A program made the translations under genes and the position numbers. Shown in pieces: positions 5,321 to 10,104 of a stretch of 10,104 nt of DNA. The notes under the pieces are model-generated. The model saw only the letters and a program-made list of their open reading frames with translations. It was not told the DNA's origin and ran no database searches. This DNA comes from UBA1161 sp049520395. GTDB lineage: Bacteria; Planctomycetota; Phycisphaerae; Tepidisphaerales; Tepidisphaeraceae. The stretch spans positions 1-10,104 of the forward strand of contig JBEKPV010000126.1 in the NCBI GenBank assembly GCA_049520395.1. The letters run 5' to 3'. Every line of letters begins with the position of its first letter. Position 1 is the first letter of the stretch.

Positions 5321-6294
5321 ACAGATGTCGCGATTTTCGCCGGGCGCAGCGGCAAAACCCACCATAAAACGATGCCGCCCAGGCAGTTGAGCAGGCCGAG
5401 GATCATGCTCGTGCTCCAGCCAAAGCTGTGCGGGCCGATGTGCAGTTGCCACACCGGCGGCTCCACGCGGATGATTTCCAGCACGAATCTCCCGAAGCCC
5501 TCCAAGATCAACATCAGCGCAAAAACGCGGCCGTCGATATGCGGCAGCGTGAAATAGCTGATCAAAACGGCGGCGAGCAAAAACGCCGTGATCGCGCTGT
5601 AAATTTCCGCCGGATGCACCGGCAGCGCCCGCGACGCCGCCGCCAGCGATTGCAAATCCGGATCGCCGGCAATCTCCGGCCCGTCGGCCGGCAGCAACGA
5701 AATCGTTCCATCCTCGCCCCGTCGGATCAGTGGAGCCGGCGGAACGAGTTGCCGCTTTTCAAACTGCTCCACATAAGCGTTGCTGTCATAGGGAAACCGC
5801 ACCGCCCAGGGGAGATGATCGCAGCGCTCGCCGTAGCAGCAGCCGTTCATGAAGCAGCCGATACGGCCGATCCCCAGGCCGATCATCAGGACCGGAGCGA
5901 CGATATCCATGCCGAGCAGCACCGGGATTTTGTTTTTGATCGCGTAGAGAATGCAGCACGGCGTTGCCAGCAAAAAACCGCCGTAAAAGGTCAATCCGCC
6001 TTCGCGCGTGTTGGCCATATTGGCCAGGTTTTTCCAGACCGTCAGATCGGAGCGGGAATACTGGGGAAAATTTTCCAGAATATGGCAGAGCCTGGCCCCG
6101 ATGATTCCGGTCACCATCGCGATGGCGGCCGCGCCGCTGAAAAGTTCCGCGCGGATGCCGGCGTATTTTCCCAGCCACTGCCCCGATTTCACGCACGCCA
6201 GATAGGCGACCACCAGCATCAATCCGTATCCGTAGATCGGAATCTCGCGGCCGAACAGGTGCAGGCGAAAAACTTCCTGAAGCATCGGCGTCAC
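5317..6294 (-). CDS. lgt: Prolipoprotein diacylglyceryl transferase
   Basis: This inner-membrane enzyme transfers diacylglycerol from phosphatidylglycerol to the lipobox Cys of prolipoproteins, the first step of lipoprotein maturation. The 325-aa sequence has several hydrophobic helices (about 22-37, 52-70, 100-117, 128-146, 232-250, 256-270, 292-313). The signature is GRIGCFMNGCCYG (143-155), followed by HPAEIY (227-232) and GRFVLEIIR (268-276), which carries R269 and E273. Compared with E. coli Lgt, His103 is Tyr (Y104 in TFYGGF), Asn146 is Cys147 and Glu151 is Cys152. I recall Cys-rich signatures in other bacterial Lgt proteins, so this is probably a lineage variant. A hydrophilic insert (about 172-226) makes it longer than E. 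coli Lgt. It starts with GTG at 6294, whose GTGA overlaps the panD stop, so translational coupling is likely. A second start, ATG 6285, is possible. Confidence 0.95.
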   Translation of the reverse strand: MTPMLQEVFRLHLFGREIPIYGYGLMLVVAYLACVKSGQWLGKYAGIRAELFSGAAAIAMVTGIIGARLCHILENFPQYSRSDLTVWKNLANMANTREGGLTFYGGFLLATPCCILYAIKNKIPVLLGMDIVAPVLMIGLGIGRIGCFMNGCCYGERCDHLPWAVRFPYDSNAYVEQFEKRQLVPPAPLIRRGEDGTISLLPADGPEIAGDPDLQSLAAASRALPVHPAEIYSAITAFLLAAVLISYFTLPHIDGRVFALMLILEGFGRFVLEIIRVEPPVWQLHIGPHSFGWSTSMILGLLNCLGGIVLWWVLPLRPAKIATSV

Positions 6295-6668
6295 TCGGCG
6301 ATGGTCGGCTGATCAATCGTCTGAATCGGCTGATTCCGCTCATTCACGAGCACCACGCGCGACGTATGCCCCTCGATCTCATCGCGCTTGGCCAGCACAA
6401 AGCTCATGATAATCACCTTGTTCCCCACGCGGCAAAGCCGAGCCGCGGCCCCATTGATACCGATCACGCCGCTGCCGCGATCGCCGGGGATGACATACGT
6501 CTCGAACCGATTCCCGTTTTCACAATCCGCGACGATAACCGCCTCGTTGGGTAATAGCCCGCTGGCCGCCAGCAGATCGCGGTCGATGGTGACGCTGCCG
6601 TGATAGTTGGCGTCCGTCATCGTGACCGTCGCCCGGTGAATCTTCGCCCTCAGGAGTTTCAGCAACAT
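6291..6668 (-). CDS. panD: Aspartate 1-decarboxylase proenzyme
   Basis: PanD converts L-aspartate to beta-alanine, the substrate of PanC, in pantothenate and coenzyme A synthesis. The enzyme is a pyruvoyl type made by self-cleavage. The 125-aa sequence is full length and carries the cleavage site G24-S25 in YHGSVTID. It also has K9 in the opening AKIHRATVT, R54, T57 and Y58 in RFETYVI, and the conserved GDRGSGVIGINGAAA (62-76). Ser25 becomes the pyruvoyl group. The gene is 62 bases downstream of panC and overlaps lgt by four bases, forming one cluster. No Shine-Dalgarno site precedes ATG 6668; instead a TACAAT hexamer lies nine bases before it, so it may also be made from its own near-leaderless transcript. 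Confidence 0.97.
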   Translation of the reverse strand: MLLKLLRAKIHRATVTMTDANYHGSVTIDRDLLAASGLLPNEAVIVADCENGNRFETYVIPGDRGSGVIGINGAAARLCRVGNKVIIMSFVLAKRDEIEGHTSRVVLVNERNQPIQTIDQPTIAE

Positions 6669-6677
6669 GGATCGCTA

Positions 6678-6683
6678 ATTGTA
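6678..6683 (-). promoter_or_regulatory. -10-like hexamer directly before panD
   Basis: TACAAT (minus strand) ends nine bases before the panD ATG at 6668. A start of transcription about seven bases downstream would leave almost no leader. No good -35 is seen at 16-18 bases. Confidence 0.4.
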
Positions 6684-6730
6684 GGGCGAATCCGGGGTGG
6701 AAGACAGTGCTTTGGGGCGGCTATCGGGCG

Positions 6731-7603
6731 TTACGGGGTAAGAATCACATTATCAATCAGCCGCGTGTTCCCCACCCGCGCCGCCACCGCCATTAGCGTT
6801 GGTCCGGCAATCACCTGCACATCTTTCAACGTCATCGCGTCCACCGCCGCGATGTAATCGATCGAAACGTGCACGCGCCCCAGCGTGCCGGGGTCCATCA
6901 AAATCTTTTGCACCGTGGCGATCAGCCGATTCGTCTGGCGGATGCCTTTTTCGAATTCATCGTGCGCCGCGAACAATCCGCGACTGATCGACAGCGCCCG
7001 CTGCCGCTCCGGCGGGGCGAGATATTGATTCCGGCTGCTCATCGCCAAGCCGTCGGTTTCACGCAACGTCGGACAGGACACGATTTCGATCGGCCAGTTC
7101 AGCGCCTCGGTCATCGCCGCCAGCACCCGCAATTGCTGATAATCCTTCTGCCCGAAACAGGCGACATTGGGTTGCACGATATTGAACAATTTGGCGACCA
7201 CCTGGCAGACCCCTTTGAAATGGTTCGGCCGGATGCGCCCCTCCAACATTCCCGTCAGCGGCGGAATATCCAGATGAACCTGTTCCGCGGGCGTCTCCGC
7301 CGCCAAAACCCCGGCGACATACATCTCCTCCACCGACGGATTGAAAACCAATTCCACGCCCGCCGCCCGGCATTGCTCCAAATCCGATTCCAGCGGCCGC
7401 GGATATTTCACAAAATCCTCTTTGGGCCCAAACTGCGTCGGGTTCACAAATATGCTCACCGCCACATGATCGGCGTGCTTTTTTGCAATCTCCACCAGCG
7501 ACATATGGCCCGCGTGCAATGCCCCCATCGTTGGAACCAGGGCCAATCGGCCCAGCTTGGACCGCTTTTCGCGGCAATCAGCGATATTGGTGCTCAATAT
7601 CAT
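6731..7603 (-). CDS. panC: Pantoate--beta-alanine ligase (pantothenate synthetase)
   Basis: PanC joins pantoate and beta-alanine with ATP, through pantoyl-adenylate, to give pantothenate. The 290-aa sequence shows the family motifs in order: PTMGALHAGH (24-33, the first nucleotide motif), FVNPTQFGP (52-60), HFKGV (128-132), FGQKDYQQ (150-157), the KMSKS-like MSSRN (188-192) and RLIDN near the end. The length is typical (E. coli 283 aa). The start at 7603 gives the usual N-terminus (MILSTNIADCREKRSK). An in-frame extension to 7681 would add 26 residues not found in the family. No Shine-Dalgarno site is present, but TACATT lies eight bases upstream. It is the first gene of panC-panD-lgt and divergent from the YbaK-type gene. 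Confidence 0.97.
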   Translation of the reverse strand: MILSTNIADCREKRSKLGRLALVPTMGALHAGHMSLVEIAKKHADHVAVSIFVNPTQFGPKEDFVKYPRPLESDLEQCRAAGVELVFNPSVEEMYVAGVLAAETPAEQVHLDIPPLTGMLEGRIRPNHFKGVCQVVAKLFNIVQPNVACFGQKDYQQLRVLAAMTEALNWPIEIVSCPTLRETDGLAMSSRNQYLAPPERQRALSISRGLFAAHDEFEKGIRQTNRLIATVQKILMDPGTLGRVHVSIDYIAAVDAMTLKDVQVIAGPTLMAVAARVGNTRLIDNVILTP

Positions 7604-7611
7604 TGGGCCGA

Positions 7612-7617
7612 AATGTA
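7612..7617 (-). promoter_or_regulatory. -10-like hexamer directly before panC
   Basis: TACATT (minus strand) ends eight bases before the panC ATG at 7603. A weak -35 TTCAAT lies 17 bases further upstream. This is the likely promoter of the panC-panD-lgt cluster and would give a leaderless message. Confidence 0.45.
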
Positions 7618-7670
7618 CACGCACGCCGTTTGAGATTGAAGCGATTGGGGCCAAAGGCATAAAATTGTAG

Positions 7671-7700
7671 TTGGCATCCACGCCGTCGCGCGCGATAGTT
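7671..7700 (+). promoter_or_regulatory. Possible promoter of the YbaK-type gene
   Basis: TTGGCA (7671-7676, five of six -35 positions) is followed after 18 bases by the weak -10 ATAGTT (7695-7700). It would give a leader of about 30 bases containing the Shine-Dalgarno site. Confidence 0.3.
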
Positions 7701-7737
7701 ATGGGCGAAAGTCTGCGGTTTCAACCGGGAGGTTGCC

Positions 7738-8196
7738 ATGAACCTGCAGATGTATTTGGACGAGATGGGCGTGCATTATTCCGTCTCGCGGCATCCGTCG
7801 GTCTACACGGCCCAGGCGCTGGCGGAAGTCGAACACATCTCCGGCCGTCAAGTCGTCAAACCGGTGATCCTCGAAGCGGACGGACGATTCGTCCTCTGTG
7901 CGATTCCCGCGTCCTATCGGATCGATCTGGCAAAAATGCACGATTTGCTGCATGCGCAAGCGGTCGCGTTGGCGCCGGAGGCGCGATTGCGGGATCTTTT
8001 CCCGGATTGCGAGCTTGGCGCCGAGCCGCCGATCGGGCGGATGTACGGGTTGCAGACGTATATCGACACCGCGGTGATTGCCGACGAGCGGGTGACGTTC
8101 CAGGCGGGAACGCACCAGCATTCGGTCACCATGCGTCTGGCCGATTATCGAAGGATCACGCGGCCGGAGATCGCCCAGTTCAGCTATCCGTCCTGA
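7738..8196 (+). CDS. YbaK/EbsC-family aminoacyl-tRNA deacylase
   Basis: This 152-aa single-domain protein of the YbaK/ProX superfamily hydrolyses wrongly charged aminoacyl-tRNA in trans, typically Cys- or Ala-tRNA(Pro). Evidence includes HPSVYTAQ (19-26), GRQVVKPVIL (36-45) with the conserved Lys41 needed by this family, AIPASYRIDL (55-64), GAEPPIGRMYGL (94-105) and FQAGTHQHSV (121-130), the glycine-containing loop near the tRNA end. The exact substrate cannot be told from sequence. ATG 7738 has a good Shine-Dalgarno site, GGGAGG at 7727-7732, unlike the neighbouring pan genes. It converges on proA with six bases between stop codons. The pairing of a possible proline-tRNA editor with proline synthesis is suggestive only, since the genes are on opposite strands. 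Confidence 0.9.
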   Translation: MNLQMYLDEMGVHYSVSRHPSVYTAQALAEVEHISGRQVVKPVILEADGRFVLCAIPASYRIDLAKMHDLLHAQAVALAPEARLRDLFPDCELGAEPPIGRMYGLQTYIDTAVIADERVTFQAGTHQHSVTMRLADYRRITRPEIAQFSYPS

Positions 8197-8206
8197 GGCG
8201 GCTCAG
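8193..8206. repeat. Short hairpin spanning both convergent stop codons
   Basis: CTGAG (8193-8197) and CTCAG (8202-8206) flank the loop GCGG. The stem contains the TGA of the YbaK-type gene on one strand and the TGA of proA on the other. With five pairs and no T-run it is at most a weak 3' end structure. Confidence 0.3.
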
Positions 8207-9471
8207 CGGATATGGCCGTCGCCGGTGACGACCCATTTATAGGTGGTCAGGTCGCTGGCCCCCATGGGTCCGCGCGCGTGGAGCTTGTCGGTGCTGATGC
8301 CGATCTCGGCCCCCAGGCCGTATTCCCCGCCGTCGGCGAATCGCGTGCTGGCGTTGACCATCACGCTCGCCGAGTCCACCGCCGCCACGAATCGCTCGAT
8401 CGCCTCCGCCGAATCGCTGATGATCGCATCCGTGTGATGGCTCCCATATTGATTGATGTGGCCAATCGCGTCGTCCACGGAATCGACCACCTTGACGGCG
8501 ACAATCAGATTCAAATACTCCAGCGGCCAATCCGCTTCCACCGCCAATTTCGCGTTCGGATAAATCTGCCGCGTCGCTTCATCACCGCGGATTTCGACGC
8601 CCTTGGCCGCCAGATCGGCGCAAACTTTAGCCAGCAGTCTTCCCGCCGCCGCGCGGTGAAATAAAATTTTCTCCACGGCGTTGCAAACGGCGCCGCCGGG
8701 ATATTGCGTTTTGGCGTTCAGGCAGATGTCGCGGACTTTTTGCTCCAATTTTTCCGTGGCCGCGTCGACGTAAATATGGCAATTCCCGGTGAAATGCTTG
8801 AGCACGGGGATGGTCGATTCCTCCACCACGGCCCGGATGAGCGATTCGCCGCCGCGCGGAATGACGATGTCGATATACTGATCCAGCTTCAGCAGCGGGG
8901 GGACCAGCGCCCGATCGGTCGATTCGATCAGTTGCACGGCCGCCGGATCGATTCCACTTTCACTAAGCGACTGGGAAATGATTTTGGCGATGGCGAGATT
9001 GGAATTCAGCGATTCTTTTCCGCCGCGCAGGATGATGGCGTTGCCGCTTTTGAGGCACAGCGCCGCGGCATCGCTGGTGACGTTGGGCCGGCTCTCATAA
9101 AAAAACAACACCACGCCGATCGGCACGCGTACTTTTTGAATTTTCAGTCCATTGGGCCGTACAAACCCTTCGATGATCTGCCCGACCGGATCGGTTTGCC
9201 CGGCGATTTGCTCCACGCCGTCGGCCATGGAGTTGATGCGTTTGTCGTTCAATTTCAGCCGCTCGATCAGCGCCGGCTGCATCTGGGACTTTTTGGCAGC
9301 TTCGACATCCAGCGCGTTGGCGTCGATCAGCGCCTGGCGATTGAGGCGTATGGCGGCGGCCAATTTCCTCAAGGCGGCGGATTTGACATCATCGCGCAAC
9401 GTCGCCAGTTGCGCGGCGGCCCGCCGCGCGTTTTTGCCCAATTGGAGGATGTAAGTTTGCACGTCGGTCAC
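8203..9471 (-). CDS. proA: Glutamate-5-semialdehyde dehydrogenase (gamma-glutamyl phosphate reductase)
   Basis: ProA reduces gamma-glutamyl phosphate to glutamate semialdehyde with NADPH, the second step of proline synthesis. From GTG 9471 the protein has 422 aa (E. coli 417). Visible motifs are PIGVVLFFYESRPNVTSDAA (117-136), KSGNAIILRGGKES (141-154), HFTGNCHIYVD (226-236), the catalytic Cys263 in AVCNAVEKIL, and the C-terminal ASTRFADGGEYGLGAEIGIS (374-393) followed by LHARGPMG. Before Cys263 the loop reads YPGGAVC, apparently two residues longer than the usual QRPGVC or QYPAVC. The upstream frame opens at GTG 9516, but that start lies inside a repeat. GTG 9471 gives a normal N-terminus (TDVQTYILQLGKNARRAA) and sits eight bases after TAGAAT; GTG 9462 is an alternative. 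No proB is in the window. Confidence 0.95.
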   Translation of the reverse strand: MTDVQTYILQLGKNARRAAAQLATLRDDVKSAALRKLAAAIRLNRQALIDANALDVEAAKKSQMQPALIERLKLNDKRINSMADGVEQIAGQTDPVGQIIEGFVRPNGLKIQKVRVPIGVVLFFYESRPNVTSDAAALCLKSGNAIILRGGKESLNSNLAIAKIISQSLSESGIDPAAVQLIESTDRALVPPLLKLDQYIDIVIPRGGESLIRAVVEESTIPVLKHFTGNCHIYVDAATEKLEQKVRDICLNAKTQYPGGAVCNAVEKILFHRAAAGRLLAKVCADLAAKGVEIRGDEATRQIYPNAKLAVEADWPLEYLNLIVAVKVVDSVDDAIGHINQYGSHHTDAIISDSAEAIERFVAAVDSASVMVNASTRFADGGEYGLGAEIGISTDKLHARGPMGASDLTTYKWVVTGDGHIR

Positions 9472-9479
9472 TGCGGGCA

Positions 9480-9485
9480 ATTCTA
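9480..9485 (-). promoter_or_regulatory. -10-like hexamer directly before proA
   Basis: TAGAAT (minus strand) ends eight bases before GTG 9471. This is the same spacing as before panC and suggests a leaderless message. The -35 region would fall in the 8-bp repeat and is poor. Confidence 0.4.
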
Positions 9486-9502
9486 GCACGTAAAAGGCGC
9501 CT

Positions 9503-9592
9503 AGGCACGAAGGCACGTAGGCACGGAGGGGGGGCCGAAATTGCTTTTTTCCCTTTCCCTTTGTGCCTTCGTGCCTCCGTGCCTTCGTCCCT
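9503..9592. repeat. Inverted pair of 8-bp tandem repeats
   Basis: The left arm holds AGGCACGA, AGGCACGT and AGGCACGG in direct succession (9503-9526). The right arm holds the reverse complement type: TTGTGCCT, TCGTGCCT, CCGTGCCT and TCGTCCCT (9561-9592). About 34 bases lie between, including seven G (9528-9534) and a T/C-rich stretch. The arms can pair into a long imperfect hairpin on either strand. I recall similar GGCACGAA-type repeats between genes in other bacteria, where they yield false ORFs. The array lies between the divergent proA and DsbD-type genes. Confidence 0.75.
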
Positions 9593-9649
9593 AACTTTTA
9601 CACATCCGCTCGCGGCCCAGTGTAGTATCCATGTCCGGAGCCACACGCG

Positions 9650-10104
9650 ATGCGACGATGGATTTATGCGTTAATCCCGCTGCTACTTGGCGTCTGGGCG
9701 GCGCCGGTTTCGGCGTCTCCCGAGACGGCCGTTTATTCGGCCGATCTGAGCGTCTCGGCGCTGGCCGCGGGGCAAAACGCGGCTTTGGCGATTGTCGTGG
9801 ATGTCGCCGCGGGATTGCACATGCAGTCCCATCAGCCGCTGGATCCGAATTTGATACCGTTTGTGATCTCCGTGGATGCGAATCCCAATTTGGAATTTTT
9901 GGATCCCATTTATCCGCCGCCGAAAGTCGAGAATTTTCCCGGCCTGGGTCCGATGAGCGTCTACACCGGCCGGGTGATTGTGTACGTCCCCATCCGCGTG
10001 AAATCGGCGGCCGCGCCGGGCCCGATCTCCATCACCGGCAAAATAACCTGGCAGGCGTGCAACGATCAGGTTTGTTTCCCCCCGAAAATGAATCAGCGGT
10101 TTTC
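9650..10104 (+). CDS. Exported protein with DsbD N-terminal-type domain (partial, cut by window end)
   Basis: The first 151 residues are visible. A signal peptide (MRRWIYALIPLLLGVWAAPVSA, cleavage after about A22) leads into a domain like the periplasmic N-terminal domain of DsbD. That domain accepts electrons across the membrane and passes them to periplasmic thiol proteins. The key stretch is ITWQACNDQVCFPP (132-145), matching the family's YQ-C-x(4-5)-C-xPP with Cys137 and Cys142 as the redox pair. HMQSHQPLDPNLIP (57-70) also fits the family. Whether membrane and thioredoxin domains follow, as in full DsbD, is not visible; a stand-alone domain is possible. The start has GGAG at 9636-9639, ten bases upstream, and a TAGTAT hexamer at 9623-9628 that may be a -10. 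Confidence 0.85.
   Translation, partial: MRRWIYALIPLLLGVWAAPVSASPETAVYSADLSVSALAAGQNAALAIVVDVAAGLHMQSHQPLDPNLIPFVISVDANPNLEFLDPIYPPPKVENFPGLGPMSVYTGRVIVYVPIRVKSAAAPGPISITGKITWQACNDQVCFPPKMNQRF

Noticed and set aside
5428..6312. Open frame of 294 codons on the + strand
   Set aside because: It is antisense to lgt, has a repetitive Arg/Gln/His composition and no start signals; lgt on the other strand is certain.
7604..7681. N-terminal extension of panC to an upstream start
   Set aside because: PanC proteins begin close to the residues at 7603, and the extension would run through the predicted promoter.
8704..9486. Open frame of 260 codons on the + strand
   Set aside because: It is antisense to proA, whose motifs are unmistakable.
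9389..9646. Small minus-strand frame with the translation TEARRHKGKG
   Set aside because: Its middle is the 8-bp repeat read as protein and its end overlaps proA in another frame. I recall this kind of false protein from repeat-bearing genomes.
1..10104. CRISPR array, transposon or defence island
   Set aside because: No regularly spaced repeats, transposase, integrase, terminal inverted repeats or nuclease genes were found. The lone tRNA gene has no integrase or repeated 3' end nearby to suggest an integration site.

Overview
The window looks like a bacterial chromosome segment of moderately high GC. A planctomycete or related soil/aquatic lineage is my best guess. The basis is the Cys-rich form of the Lgt signature with a long periplasmic insert, a Flp-type pilin, several genes without Shine-Dalgarno sites, and an intergenic 8-bp tandem repeat. 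This is inference from style; no marker gene settles the phylum.

Left part (1-2509, + strand): the tail of one GGDEF-type protein is followed by two complete REC-GGDEF response regulators in tandem. The first complete one has a destroyed GGDEF site but keeps the RxxD inhibitory-site motif that binds cyclic di-GMP. The second has every residue expected of a working diguanylate cyclase. About 250 bases later comes a short Flp/Fap-type pilin gene.

Middle (2510-5253): a tRNA-Val(GAC) gene on the minus strand has a recognisable promoter. A 528-base stretch without a convincing gene then leads to a secreted protein of unknown function (378 aa, + strand). Convergent to it is a 245-aa protein with a C-terminal winged-helix-like region (minus strand).

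Right part (5317-9471): a minus-strand cluster panC-panD-lgt makes beta-alanine and pantothenate and lipidates prolipoproteins; lgt overlaps panD by four bases (GTGA). Divergent from panC is a YbaK/EbsC-type aminoacyl-tRNA deacylase. It converges on proA (proline biosynthesis) with only six bases between the stop codons. panC, panD and proA each lack a Shine-Dalgarno site and carry a TANNNT hexamer 8-9 bases before the start codon, which suggests leaderless or near-leaderless transcripts.

Right edge (9503-10104): an inverted pair of 8-bp tandem repeats separates proA from the start of an exported protein with a DsbD N-terminal-type domain, cut by the window end.

No CRISPR array, transposase, phage gene or clear defence system was seen. 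The most distinctive item is the tandem signalling array, in which a catalytically dead probable c-di-GMP receptor sits directly upstream of an apparently intact cyclase and near a pilin gene.
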